A DNA stretch of 64,000 nt from Theropithecus gelada (Eukaryota; Chordata; Mammalia; Primates; Cercopithecidae). The translations under genes were made by a program, and so were the position numbers. Location: positions 5,991,622 through 6,055,621 of the forward strand of contig NC_037674.1 of the NCBI RefSeq assembly GCF_003255815.1. Reading direction: 5' to 3'. The notes under the pieces are model-generated. The model did no database searches. It saw only the letters and a list, made by a program, of their open reading frames with translations, and was not told the DNA's origin. How positions within the stretch are numbered: the first letter of the stretch is position 1; each line of letters starts with the position of its first letter. This document shows positions 21,502 to 32,951 of this stretch, piece after piece.

Positions 21502-21527
21502 CTGTGGACACAGGGGCAGAGCGTCAG
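21502..21527 (-). promoter_or_regulatory. KLF13: KLF13 intron 1 acceptor and branch-point signal
   Basis: Read on the minus strand, a pyrimidine-rich run (CTCTGCCCCTGTGTCCACAG) ends in CAG directly before the exon. A branch-point-like CTGAC lies at 21527-21523, with its A 23 nt from the first exon base. This fits a phase-1 junction splitting the Gly codon of the TGERP linker, as expected for KLF family genes. Confidence 0.88.
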
Positions 21528-21529
21528 TA

Positions 21530-22500
21530 TCCGCACCTGGCCCCGCTTTCACACCCTCTCTGGGAAAGGACCCGCAACACCCAACACCCCGATCTCTCAT
21601 CACCCCTTCCATGTGCCCCACCTCCAACGGCTCCTGTGACAAATCCATCAGCGCAGAGATGAAGGTGGCCCCTGCCCTCCCACCCACGCCTGGGATGGAG
21701 GCAGAGGACACGGCCTAGGATAAAACAGCATTTCAGGTGCTGAAGCTGCAGGGCCCATGGGTAGGAACCGGTCAGGGCCCCAGGCTCCTGGCAGTGGACC
21801 CCCTAAGTACACCACAAAGCAGGCTGCACTACACACCCATGTAGGGCCAGCGGTCTCCAATGCATGGGGGTTGCAGGCCCACGCCCTGGCTTCACAGGCC
21901 TCCGGGAGCCCAGCTGCCCATGTTGCTCCATGGGAGCCACACTCTGGACCCCTGCAGGGCAGGAAGGCAATTCCCATTCTGACCCTCCTCAGTCTAGTCT
22001 GTAACATGAGAGGGTCAGCCTAGGTGAGTTCCTGGGCCTGGAATTCTACGAACAGTCTGCTGCTCCTTCTCTCACAGAAGTCCCAAAGTGGCCAACCAGG
22101 GATGGCTGGCAGAGCAGGAGAATGAGACAGGCTCTTGCATCCCAAGCGTGGTGACATACAAGGGCAGCAGCCCAGAGCACCTCATTAGGGGCCTGTGCAG
22201 GTGGGGAGGAGGCAGAACACAGTGGGGTGCAAGGTAATCAAGTTAGGTCTGGATGCTGCTCCCTCCTTTCCATCCCTCACTCAGAGCGGGAAACAGGCCA
22301 GCGTTTACCCAGGCAAACTCTTCACACACAAAACTCTCAATCACAAAAATGACATCAACGGCTCAGGAAGAACCAGGCTTGGGGCGGGGGGGGGGGGCCT
22401 CTGGCACCCCAGAAAGGAGCCCTTCTGGTATTAGGGGTGGCCGCAGGGCTGCCGTTCCTACCTGGTCACTTCCCCTCTCACCCCCACACAGACCCTAAAG
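21530..22500. other. KLF13: Proximal KLF13 intron, no repeat recognised
   Basis: Mostly unique sequence with a 12-nt G homopolymer at 22386-22397. A short stretch near 21990-22030 (AGTCTGTAACATGAGAGGGT) looks MIR-like. No coding exon is seen. Confidence 0.4.
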
Positions 22501-24010
22501 TGACTGCCAGTCATTGAAGCTGATCTACCCATGTTCAACAGAGGAAACCCACTCACCCACCCACCTTAAACACAAGCAGACACCCAGGGATGGCCAGACA
22601 GCCAAGGAGAACCAGCAGCATGGAAGAGAAAGGCCAAGCGCAATTCAACCACCAACTCTAGAGGAAAAGAGTGAAGCCAGGAAACAGAAGACAATTTTAG
22701 CTTGAAACTTCTGTATTCTCTGAGGAATCTGAGACAAAATTTGATGCAAAAGCAAAGAGGATACAATACAAAGGAAGTTCAGAGGGCAAAAACGGCCGGG
22801 CACGGTGGCTCACGCCTATAATCTCAGCACTTTGGGAGGCTGAGGCGGGTGGATCACTTGAGATCAGGGGTTTGAGACCAGCCTGGCCAACATGGTGAAA
22901 CCCCGTCTCTACTAAAAATACAAAAATTAGCCAGGTGTGGTGGTGTGCGCCTGCAATTCCAGCTACTTGGGAGGCTGAAGCAGGAGAATTACTTGAACCT
23001 GGGAGGTGGAAGCTGCAGAGAGTCCAGACTGCATCACTGCACTCTAGCCTGGGCAAGAGAGTGAGGGTCCATCTCCAAAAAAACACACAAAAAAACAATC
23101 CAGCAAAACAACAGCATTTAGAAATTGAAAACAGCATTATGTCCATATAAAACCTTCATATAAAAGCTGGAAATACACTCAAAGCAAATATATGAGAAAA
23201 AAACAACAAAAAACAGTTCTGGAAAAGATGTGTTCCGTCTCCTGGCACTGCTGAAGCAGGGGCCACGTGTGGGTGCCTTTGTTCTCTTTATTGATTTTAC
23301 ATTTTGAGGGAAAAGGTGTTGGGGGGATTCAAAATCAAGTAGCACCACGATTTCCCAAATACATGACAATTACAATCAAGTGAGAAAACAGAAAATACGG
23401 AGAAGAAATTACAAAAGAAATAACAACAGTCTCTGTCAAAGAGTACAAAAAAAAAAAAGAAGAAAAAGAAAAAGGAGACAGGAGACTAACATGAGACAGG
23501 CTGCACTGAGGTGGACCAGGTAAGTGAGTTAAGATCTCTGCTGTGAGAAGCTCTGCAATGTCAGAACACTGAGTAAAAACAGGAGCTCTCACAGCTTAAT
23601 AGAGAGAGGAGGAAGAAACAAACACCAGGTCATCCACAAAGGAACAAGGCTGGGACAGACACCAGACTTTTCCTAAGTCACAGTGGATCCTGAAGACAAA
23701 GGAACAGGGTCTTCCAAGTTAATGTCTCACACACTCCAGCTAAAATGAGATAAGACCAAGGAGCTAGGGACATGACTGTATAGTAAAGGGCCACCTCATG
23801 ACAAGAGCGAGGCAGAGACCTGGGAGGTCACTGGAGCACAGGACCGGGGCTCACGGGGGAAAATTCCAGGAGGAAAGTGAGTTTTGTGCACCACAGAGTA
23901 CCATCAAAAGGCTGGATACACTTCAGGATACAGTAAAGACACATCACTCTTCTTTGTTTAAAAGAAAAAAGAGGCAATTAGAAACTCCAGGAAAAATAAA
24001 AGACATATAA
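22500..24010 (+). mobile_element. Possible ancient L1/HAL1 5'-region fragment, interrupted by an Alu
   Basis: Purine-rich, A-rich sequence on the plus strand has phrases such as GAGAAAGGCCAAGCGCAATT, GAGGAATCTGAGACAAAATT and AGTACCATCAAAAGGCTGGA. It resembles the diverged ORF1 or 5' part of old L1M/HAL1 elements. The ends and family are uncertain, and parts near 23220-23560 may be unrelated. Confidence 0.35.
22794..23097 (+). mobile_element. Alu element
   Basis: GGCCGGGCACGGTGGCTCAC at the start and a short tail AAAAAACACACAAAAAAAC at the end identify a plus-orientation Alu. The right monomer has several changes (GAGAGTCCAGACTGCATCAC), indicating an older copy. Confidence 0.95.
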
Positions 24011-24671
24011 AAAAACTGTGGTTCAAATTAGATGTAAACGAAAATGCCTCATGATTATGGGTCAAGAGCTCCGAGCCAAGCTCGGTTCTAGGGATTTTTC
24101 CTGTGCTCTATTATTTATTCTTCACAACTCCATGAGGTGGTGGCAAGAAACATAATCCCAGCACAGGCCCTGCTGATGGAAGCAAACTTTACACAGCTGT
24201 GGTCATGCTAACCTTAGCACTAGTTGTCAGTGTTTAGAACCAATCCTATAAACAAAGGCCATACAACTGACCTGTGGGCCCAGCAGAGAACATGGATTTA
24301 AGGGAAAAGTCGGAATGCACACAGTGTGCAAAGAACATACCTAAATCAAACACAGAGATTTAAAATTACAAAGATAGTCAAAATAAGTAAAATAATACAT
24401 CCATCAATTTAGGAAGAGTTGGAGGGGAGGGACAGGAGTGAGGTAAATCCTTAAATTTCATGGCAGGGGGGATAACAGAGAATATCTAAATTTGATAAAT
24501 CAAGAAACAGCAATAAGATACAGTTCATTTATAGCAGTAACCATCAAGACAACTAAAATCAGAAAAGAAATGCTCTCTAGGGAGTGGGGCTGGACTGGTG
24601 AGAGGATTTTTTTTTGTTGCAAGCTCCTCTGTGTTATGGGTATCTCTACCTATTTACCTATCTATCTAACC
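24011..24671. other. AT-rich intronic sequence
   Basis: About 24075-24220 (TTATTTATTCTTCACAACTC, CATGAGGTGGTGG) resembles MIR. The rest is AT-rich with no feature recognised. Confidence 0.4.
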
Positions 24672-24914
24672 TGAGCCAGTCTTGCTCTGCCACTGCAACC
24701 TCCACCTCCCGGGTTCAAGTGATTCTTCTGCCTCAGCCTCCCAACTGGCTGGGATTACAGGCGCCCACCCACGCCTGGCTAGTTTTTATATTTTTAGTAG
24801 AGACAGGGTTTCACCATGTTGGCTAGGCTGGTCGTGAACTCCTGACCTCAAGTGATCCGTCTTCCTCAGCCTCCCAAAGTGCTGGGATTATAGGTATAAG
24901 CCACACGCCCACCT
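24672..24914 (-). mobile_element. Alu element, 5'-part deleted copy
   Basis: CACTGCAACCTCCACCTCCC, TTTTAGTAGAGACAGGGTTT and GTGCTGGGATTATAGGTA mark a minus-orientation Alu. The poly-T start and the GCCCAGGCTGGAGTGCAGTG segment are missing or scrambled. Confidence 0.9.
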
Positions 24915-25261
24915 TGGGTCTTAAAAAAAAAATCCTATATATTTGTTTCTTCCATAACAATAAGAAGAAATGTTTAAATATAGTTCCTTAAATATCTAGT
25001 CCAACATTTCCCAAAACATGTTCAAAGAAATATTATCATTGTATAAAACTATTCATTGCTTCCAGAATAAAAAATTTTGTCAACCAAAGAGTGAAAATGT
25101 TGCACAGTAATTCCACTCTTGGAGATTCACGTCGCACACTAGTCATCAAAAGCTTGGGAAAGTCCAGCATTAAATGGTTTAGCATTAACCATGTCAGGTC
25201 TGACAGATGAGGTTCAGACCCTGTTCCCTAGCTGTGACACTATGGCCTCGAACAAGCTCCT

Positions 25262-25625
25262 TGCTGGCTGTAGTAGAGTGGATAATGGTCCCCAAAAAGA
25301 TATAGCCAAGCCATAACCCCCAGAACCTGTGCATGTGATCTTATCGGGAAAAAGGGTCTTTGCAGATGTAATCAGGTAAGGATCTGGAGATGCGCTCCCA
25401 AGTGTGGAGGGTGGGGAAGAGGCGGAAGGGAGCAAGTGAGAAGGGGGAGAAAGGGGGCAGGGGAAGGAAGGGGAGGCATGGAGCAGATTCTCCCTCAGAG
25501 CCTCCAGAAGGAATTAACCCTGCCAACACCTTGGTTTCTGGAACTGTGAGACAGTGAGTTTCAGGTGCTTTTCAGCCACCCAGTTTGTGGTAATGTGTAA
25601 CAGCAGCCACAGGAAGTGAGCACAC
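25262..25625 (+). repeat. ERVL-MaLR LTR (MLT1A/B type)
   Basis: GTGGATAATGGTCCCCAAAA, GAACCTGTGCATGTGATCTT and GGTCTTTGCAGATGTAATCA give the 5' part. CCTCCAGAAGGAATTAACCC, CACCCAGTTTGTGGTAATGT and AACAGCAGCCACAGGAA give the 3' part, in the order of an MLT1 LTR. A purine-rich low-complexity stretch (25400-25480) sits in the middle. Confidence 0.78.
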
Positions 25626-27060
25626 TGCCCCATCCTCATAGGGTGGTCCATACAGTGATCCCGAGGGGCGGTGCATGACTGGCCTCAGCACAGTGCCTGA
25701 CACGTTCCAAAGGTCCACTCCTGAAATCTCAGCTGTTACTGTTGCTCTTAGTCATTAGCCCTGTCAAGTGAGTCTCCCCAGATTTGCGCCTGTTGGTGTG
25801 GGGGGAAGCCACACTCAGCCTTGCTTCCTAATAGCTCTTGTGAGGAGCCTTGTCCTTTAGCTCCTTCTGCCTGCAGGCCGGGGAAGCATGTGAGGTACAC
25901 AGAGCTACAGATGGGCCACACGATGTTGGGGCCGCAGAGAAATGCAGCATCCAATGGATGGGGCGCTGGTGCCAGGCAGCCTGGAGTGGAGGAAGGCGGG
26001 TGTCTGGTGCAGCCACTCCACCAGCACAGCTCTTGGCCTCCCTGTACGTCAGGAGCTTTATGCTTTGACAGGGGACATACTGGGTGCCTGGCCCAGAGAC
26101 ACGGTCCTGACCCAGGCAGATGCAGGCCCCACGGCTCCATTCTCTGCTCCTCCCTCAGCCCGTTGCAGAGAGGTGACAGTTGTGAACTGGCCCACAACAG
26201 GAGTTATGGCTCAGGCCAGCAAGGAGCAGCAGCACCAGGTCTGGCTGGGTCCCCTGGTAGTGACACTCAGGCAGCACCCAGGAGGCTGACAAGGAACAGC
26301 TCAGAGAAGGGAGAACAGGCTGGGGCGGGAACAGGGAGCAACATGCCCCAGGCCACTTTCACCCACACGGTCGCAAGGAGCCCCAGGAGCTTTCGTGTAT
26401 GTGGGTGAGAGCCCCTGCTATTCATCATATTAGAAATTAGAAATTAAAATGGAAACAAAGTCTTCAATCCAAGCATGCATTCCAGTCACTGAAGAGGGAC
26501 AGTGCTGTCACACATCTTGTAGCATCTGCAATAGCCTACTGTACTCTTTTGGGAGAATGAGGCAAACAGTGCTATTATTATGAAAACAGTTTTGATCTCA
26601 TGGCCCCGGTGAAGGGAAGACACCTGCGGGTGTCTTCCAGCTTCACTCTAAAAACTGCTGTTCTGGGGACAGACTCCAGGGGGGCTGTGTGCAGCCAAGT
26701 GAAGTGAGCACAGGGGGGCACCCAGTGAGGTGAGGGGCCAGCCAGGCCTGGCCCTTCAGGGAGTGCGCCCACCTCTCATTCTACGGCAAAGGGGGCCCAT
26801 CGGACTAAACAAACCCAAGCACCCTCCTTGCTGGGCTCAAACCCTTCGTCTGCCTCCAGCCGGGCATGTCATATGGAGACAGCAACAGCAGGACAGGGAC
26901 TCAACAGGACAGGGCTCCCTCTAGCTCCAAAATGACAAGAGAATCGGTAGGAGATTCTAGACTCTTGCGGAGGAGCTCCTAGCCTTCCTGCCGGATCCCA
27001 GAGCCACTCCAGCTCCCCAGGTGGGAGGGCCCCAGGGGTTCTGGCTGTGTGTGCCTGCGC
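25626..27060. other. Intronic sequence, no gene recognised
   Basis: Mostly GC-moderate unique sequence. Open frames up to about 195 codons on either strand have no domains and overlap each other antisense. No SINE or LINE is recognised. Confidence 0.4.
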
Positions 27061-27067
27061 CTGTGCA

Positions 27068-27390
27068 TGGGATGGGGGTCCTGAGACAAGGTGGGATTAG
27101 GCCTTGTGAGGAGACTGGGTGAGAGGAAGGGGGCTGGGGTGGAGCCTGGAGGGGCGCTAGGTGCCCTGGAGCCTGGAAGGGGGGCTGTAAGAGGGCTGGG
27201 GGAACTGTGGGGAGCTGGGGGAGGGGCTACACCATGCTGGGGTTTGGGGGTCCTACGGGTGCCAGGTAGTGGGGGACTCTTCAGGTACCAGGCTGCATGG
27301 CCGGGGGGTGCAGGGTAGGGGACCGCATGGAGTTGCGGGAGAGTAGGGGGTGGGGATTGGAGTAAGGTTGGGCGGGGCAGCTGCTCAGGG
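27068..27390 (+). repeat. G-rich low-complexity tract
   Basis: About 320 bp of plus-strand sequence is dominated by GGGG tracts spaced 3-10 nt apart. Partial repeats of a GGAGCCTGGAGGGG-like unit (near 27138 and 27167) suggest minisatellite ancestry. The template for KLF13 transcription is the plus strand, so quadruplexes would form on the template strand. Confidence 0.6.
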
Positions 27391-27476
27391 CTGCGCGTTA
27401 CATAAATGTTCCCTGGCGCCACAGCGAGGCCGCAAGCGGAGCAGCGCCGACTGAGAGCAATTGCCTCATCTTATCA
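27378..27476. promoter_or_regulatory. Motif cluster, candidate intronic enhancer
   Basis: Within 100 bp lie an E-box CAGCTG (27378-27383), a PAR-bZIP/E4BP4-type TTACATAA (27398-27405) and a GATA-type CTTATCA (27470-27476). Several CpGs are retained. It sits at the edge of the G-rich tract in repeat-free DNA. Enhancer function is inferred. Confidence 0.25.
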
Positions 27477-27610
27477 GGGAACACAGCGTCCCACATGCTG
27501 CTCTTGCCCAAGCCGCAGGCCCAGGCGGGGACAGCGTGTTCCCTCAGAGAGCCAGCCGGGAGGGGAGCGCAGGGGCTTTCTCTCCTTCAGCTGAGCCCCC
27601 CATCCACCTC

Positions 27611-27669
27611 AGCAGCCACCTCCCCCCTCCCCCACAGCAGCCACCTCCCCCCTCCCCCACAGCAGCCAC
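27611..27669. repeat. 25-bp tandem duplication
   Basis: The unit AGCAGCCACC followed by TCCCCCCTCCCCCAC is present twice identically (27611-27635, 27636-27660), and a third partial copy (AGCAGCCAC) runs to 27669. The last copy joins a CACGTG E-box at 27667-27672. Exact identity means a recent duplication. Confidence 0.9.
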
Positions 27670-29254
27670 GTGCAAATGCAGCCAGCTCAGGAGTGTGCAT
27701 GCTCCAGCTCAAAGCCTGAGCTCAGACTTGGGCCGTGGCGCGGACTCCACTCTGCTCACCTACGCAAAGGGCACGCTCCAAGTTATCTCCTGCGATCCAG
27801 CCTTAGCCAAGCTCCTACCCACCACCCCACAGGTGAGTGGGCCCCCCGCCCTCCACCCGGCTCCAGCTACCCCTGTATGAACCACACTGCAGATCTTTCT
27901 GTCTGTGAACCTCCTGTGGGAAGCCTGTTGAGGGGTCATTTTTCCAATGTTCCCAATGCCCAGCACCAAGCTAGGGCCAGAGCAGCATCTGCCGCAAGGG
28001 CCTCTTCTTCTGGCCTCCTGCTGGGTCTTCTCTCGGAAGCCTGGCTGAGCTCCCCTTCATGGAAGGGAGAAGGGAAGAAATGCAACTCCCACCGGGAGGT
28101 CCTGGAAAGGCAGATGAGCTGGCACCCTCACAGGGATGTCTTGGATGCAACAGCAGACCTCTGCAGCGCAAAGGTCCCCGTGGGTGTGTATCTGGGGGCA
28201 ATGGCAGGGGCAGGGCTGGTCAGACTCAAAGGGAGGCATGGGGAGAGCCTTCCAAAGAGAAACTGCTTCCCCTCGGGCTCCCAGGCCACTGCCCCCAGTC
28301 TCCAGCTATTCCCCACCAGTGAGTGGGCTGTCATTCACCGATGGACAGCTTTGCCCTGTGGGCAGTGGTTTGGGGCCACTTCTAGCTCCCAACCTCAAGA
28401 CTGCCATGTTTTTCACTCCAGGGAAGCCTGTTCCCCTCCTGCTGGAGCAGCTCGGCACACAGCCAAACACAGGGGCTGATCAACTGCTGGCCTCCAATGA
28501 AACTCTGGCATACAGCCTCAGGGGTGGCAGAAAGAAAGGTCTGGCCTCTGTGGTGGGAGGTGGACTTCCTAACTCCTTTGGAGGCCATTTGGTTGCCCTG
28601 CTCGTCTCTAGAAATGTTAGTAGTGGTTTATTAAGCCACATGGAGCTGACATGCACATGGCCGCCCAGGAAGTCCAGGCTGGAAGCTCTTACCCACCCAT
28701 TGAGCAGGTAAGGGAAGTGAGGCCCGAGAGGAGACAGTGAGCTGTCATTCAGCTGGCTGGCGCCAGAGCGAGAGCCACAGCTGGGATCTGCCTGTGGCAA
28801 GGAAGCAGCCTGCCCCACCCCCACTCCTTTGTTGATGCCTCAGGGATTGTCATCCAGCCTGTTTCTGTCACTGTGAGGGTTACGTGGGAGAATACACGGG
28901 ACACATGCCTGCTGCACAGTGGTGCCTGGAGGAGATAACAATGTCATCACCTATGGGCCAAGGGGCCCCGGGAAGCATGTCTGTGAGCCACGCAGTAAAA
29001 AGGACATGGGGGGCACGTGTGCCCCGTCCCAGGACGCTCTGGTCTAGTGCCGCTGATCACACACTACTAATCCACTCTTCATATGCAAGAGCTGGCAGGG
29101 TGCTGAAGCCTGGCTGGAGACTGCCACAGTGTCGGAGGGAACGCTGCTTCAACGAGAGAATCCTCCTTGGGCAAATGTGTGTCTCTACATTTCTACAATG
29201 CATGTGAAGATATTTTTTAAAGTAGGCATTTTTCTTGTCGCTTTGCTTTGTTTT
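27670..29254. other. Intronic sequence, no gene recognised
   Basis: No young repeats. Weak MIR-like phrases occur around 28710-28950 (GAAGTGAGGCCCGAGAGGAG). Long open frames on both strands at 27670-28700 overlap antisense and lack domains. Confidence 0.4.
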
Positions 29255-29487
29255 CGAATAGGATAACTTGATCCTAAAAATTCATACAGAAAAACACGCA
29301 GGAATAGCCAGAAAAAATCCTGCAAAACCATGACGTGGGGAAACGAGACCACCAGGATTCAACACAGTTTCGTAAGATGATCACTGGCCAGTGAAGCCCA
29401 GAGGAAATGGCAGAATTAGAACGAAAGGCAGTGATAACTGCATAGGATGGAGTGACATTTCCAACCCCTAGGGCAGGGAGCAGTCAA

Positions 29488-29906
29488 TGTAAGGGAGGAG
29501 ACCACCCCTCATATTATCTTATGCCCAATTTCTGCCTCCAAAGAAAGAAGAAGTAAAAACTAAAAGGCAGAAATGAAATCCACAAGCAACCCCTGACCTA
29601 ATCAGTTATGTTATCTATAGATTACAGACATTGTATAGAAAAGCACTGTGAAAATCCCTGTCCTATTCTGTTCCATTCTAATTACCGGTGCATGCAGTCC
29701 CCAGTCACACACCCCCTGCTTGCTCAACTGATCACGACTCTCTCACATGCACCCCCTTAGAGTTGTGAGCCCTTGAAAGGGACAGGAATTACTCGGGGAG
29801 CTCGGCTGTTGGAGACGTGAGTCTTGCCAAAGCTCCCGGCCGAATAAAGCCCTTCCTTCTTTAACTCGGTGTCTGAGGAGTTTTGTCTGTGGCTTCTCCT
29901 GCTACA
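29488..29906 (+). repeat. ERV1-type solo LTR
   Basis: The segment begins TGTAAGGGAGGAGACCACCC and ends TCTCCTGCTACA, giving the TG...CA termini of a gammaretrovirus-like LTR. Internal features are GCCCAATTTCTGCCTCC, an AATAAA poly(A) signal within GGCCGAATAAAGCCCTTCC, and CTTTAACTCGGTGTCTGAGG. It is similar to LTR2-class HERV-E-type LTRs as I recall them. No internal viral genes flank it, so it is a solo LTR left by recombination. The 4-bp flanks (TCAA, AATA) do not match, so the duplication has decayed or the ends are off. Confidence 0.75.
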
Positions 29907-30101
29907 AATACACATATCAGGACGCTTCGGTAGCATCTGGAAAGGTTGGGTTCATCCTTCCCACCCTATACCAGCATAAGTTCTAAATGGGTCAAAGATT
30001 CAAATGTGAAAAATAAAACCACAAACATTCTAGGAGAAAACTGTAAGACAGAAGTTCCTTCTATGAATCAAAGTCCACAAACCATAAAAGAAAAGACTAA
30101 A

Positions 30102-30402
30102 GGCTGGGCGTGGTGGCTCATGCCTGTAATCCCAGCACTTTGGGAGGCTGAGGCAGGAGGATCACCTGAGGTCAGGAGTTCAAGACCAACCTGGCCAACA
30201 TGGTGAAACCCTGTCTCTACTAAAAATACAAAATCAGCTAGGTGTGGTGGCGGGTGCCTGTAATCGCAGCTACTCAGGAGGCTGAGACAGGAGAATCACT
30301 TGAGCGTGGGAGGCAGAGGTTGCAGTGAGCCGAGATCACACCACTGAATTCCAGCCTAGGTGACAGAGTGAGACTCAGTCTCAATCAATCAATCAATCAA
30401 CT
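30102..30402 (+). mobile_element. Alu element ending in (CAAT)n
   Basis: GGCTGGGCGTGGTGGCTCAT starts a plus-orientation Alu. Its A tail has been replaced by a tetranucleotide microsatellite of CAAT units at about 30383-30402. It lies inside the old L1. Confidence 0.95.
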
Positions 30403-32833
30403 GCACAAAAAAGTATACTATATTTCTCCATGAACAAAGTCATCATAAACAAAGGCAAGAGATAACTGACAAAACTGAGAGAAAAAATATTTGCAGCTCA
30501 TATCACAAATGGCTCATCTCCAAACCAGAAAGAGCTCACAGGAATTTTAAAAAGAAAAATATCCAGCAGAAAAATGGGCAAAGCCGATTCATAAAAAAGG
30601 AACTACAAATGGCTCTCAAGTGCCTGAAAAGATGCTCCACCTCATCCATTACACACGTTTGCAGTATGTAACGGCAAACGAAACACACTGAAATGCAGCT
30701 TGGTAGCCATCACCTCGGTAAGGCTGCAAGTAAGCAGGCATTCTTTGCTGATGGAAGTACAAACTGCTACAACCTCCATGGAGGGCGATTTGGCAATACC
30801 TATTAAAATGAGAAATGGGCACACCCTTTTATCCCACATCTGAACTTTTGACATCCTAGCCTATAAACCCATCTGCACATCTCCAAAATGGGATATGGTC
30901 CTGATTAGTCAATGCAGCAGGAGCCTGAAAACAACTCATGTCCTTCCACTGGGGCCTGTCAAATAAATTATGGAACGCCCATATAACAGAATACTATCGC
31001 AAAGAAGTAGAACGAGTTCTTTGCAAACTGATATGGAAAGATTTCCAAGCTGAGTGAAGAAAACAAGGTTGAGGAGAGATGACCAGCGAGGATCTACGTG
31101 TGCCTTGGCCTGTATGTGCAGAGAGAGGGACCGGTCCCTAGGAAAGTAAGAACAGAGATCACCCAAGGGAACACTGAGCAGATGGAGGACAAGGAAGGTT
31201 GACAGAATTTTCCCTGGGGAAACTACTTAAATCTTTCAGATTCTGAAACACATACATGCATTTCCTACTCAAAAAGTTAAATTCAAAACAAAAAAATCCA
31301 TAGCAAACTAGAAAACGCAGCCATCCATAATGCCAATTTAAAAAGCAGATATTCAACACTCTGAGCACATTACTGGCCCCATTCTGTATTCCCTGTTTCA
31401 AAGCACATTTCCTCATATTACCCCAAGAGCTCTCTTAAAATAACAATGGTCGCCCAGACAGATTCTCCTCAGAATGTGCTGGGCAGTGGCTTCCAGGATG
31501 AGAAACTCAAAAATAGCAATCAAGTCCAGTCTAGCTTTGTAGGAGATGCTCCCAGGGCAGGGCTCTGGGGCTTGAGAGCCCCTGGGTCACACTGCAAACT
31601 GTCCTGTTGGAGGAGCGTGCTCCCTGATAAATTATTTGACAGGCCCAGCAGTTTAGAACGGGTCAGACTTAAAAGGCTATGGGTGACAAATATTCAGCAA
31701 AGGATTTAAACAGAAGCAGTTCCAGGGTTGTAATTACACGTCAGAAGCTCCCTTCAGGCTTCTGAATATCACACTCCTGCCATAAGACCACTCTGTGACA
31801 CCAATGTGGGCTGAAAATTAGCCCAGGTGGATGGGGCAGGTATTGGCAGCTAGGACAGCCATGTCCATCTGGCCACTAGGATGCAGACCCTAAGTGCTGC
31901 TGCAGGGGCTCGTGAGGAGTGGGAACCAGGGAATCTGTGGATTACTGGGAAAGGGGTTTCTCTTGCACCAAAACAGAAAAGGCAGGAGGGAGGGAGGGAG
32001 GGAAGAAAGAGGGCAGAGCACCTGGTGGGTAGGTAAAGGGACACAGTATGGAAAGGCCTCTTGGGCTTGCCTCTGGCTGTGATGTCTGGGCGGGGGTGGG
32101 GGGCACCAGCCTTGGCAGTCACAGAGGAGATCTGCAGAACCTCACAGAGAAGTCCAACTGCTCCTTGACATGAACAAGCACCTGCACAGCCAGCCCCAGC
32201 TCTGCACCCCAGGGCCCCGTGCTCCCGGCTGGCAATCTAGGCAACTGAGGGAGGGGCCCCTGTCTGCAGGGCCTTCGGCAACCATTGTGGCCCACTTCCT
32301 CTTCCTGTGTCTCCCCTCCCCCAGCCTTCATTTCCTCCCCCTGCCCTCTCCTTCTGTGTCTCCCGGGGTGGGGGGACCTTGCTGGCAGGGACCCCACCCT
32401 GCTAAGCTCTGCTATAGACACTCAATGGCACAAACAGCTGCATGCACACTCTTTACAGGGGCGCAGCTTTTACTTTTGGCCTGCACTGGGCTCACTGGAC
32501 TCTACCAACCTGGAGAGACAGAAAGTGTTGATGTGAAACCCATGTCAGAGGTAAGGAACCAAGTGACCTCACCAAGGTAACACACCCAGAAGAGTGGGGC
32601 CTGAGGCTAGGCTCCATCAGGAAGAAAGACATTCTCACAGCCCCTCCCCAGCATGGAATAGGAACACTGCTGCCCACGTTCACGTTCCAGGAGGAGCAAG
32701 CAGGGACACCCACCCACTGTGCGGTGAGGCTACCCTCTGCACCCCAGGGTCCCTGCGGCCCCCACAGTCAGGTTCTACGGGCCTATTTCACTGTAGGCTT
32801 GCCCAGGCTGGGGGCATTTGGGCCTGAGGACCT

Positions 32834-32863
32834 GTGGGGGACCTCCACGTGGGGGACCTCCAC
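32834..32863. repeat. Tandem GTGGGGGACCTCCAC (2 copies)
   Basis: A 15-bp unit is repeated exactly twice (32834-32848, 32849-32863). Each unit is itself nearly palindromic (GTGG...CCAC, GGGGACCTCC), so the block could form a small hairpin or cruciform. Confidence 0.85.
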
Positions 32864-32937
32864 GGTCCCCAGCTCCCCTGCAGCAGGAAGCCACAGCTGA
32901 GGAACGAGCCGGGCAGTTCCCTGGGAAGGGCCGAGGG

Positions 32938-32951
32938 CCACCAGGCAGCGC
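32938..32951 (+). promoter_or_regulatory. CTCF-like core motif
   Basis: CCACCAGGCAGCGC resembles the CTCF core in a repeat-free part of the intron. It is a single eye-matched motif, so support is weak. Confidence 0.22.

Larger units (their letters stand above)
29255..31085 (+). mobile_element. Old L1 (L1M) 3' ORF2/UTR fragment with nested LTR and Alu
   Basis: Decayed ORF2 and 3'-region sequence typical of L1 is seen in plus orientation: AAAAATTCATACAGAAAAAC, GGAAATGGGCAAAG-like TGGGCAAAGCCGATTC, GTACAAACTGCTACAACCTC and GGAGGGCGATTTGGCAATAC. It is interrupted first by an ERV1-type LTR (29488-29906) and then by an Alu (30102-30402). No ORF survives. The boundaries are approximate. Confidence 0.75.

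Noticed and set aside
21212..21511. Reading the KLF13 exon as a separate small zinc-finger gene starting at GTG 21511
   Set aside because: The bases before 21501 form a clear acceptor (CCACAG) with branch point. The zinc-finger linker is cut in phase 1, as in the KLF family.
29488..29906. An ERV provirus around the LTR
   Set aside because: Both sides of the LTR are L1-like, with no gag, pol or env remnants, so it is a solo LTR.
30383..30402. CAAT-unit array considered as a CRISPR-like or regulatory array
   Set aside because: It is a 4-bp microsatellite grown from an Alu tail; there are no spacers.
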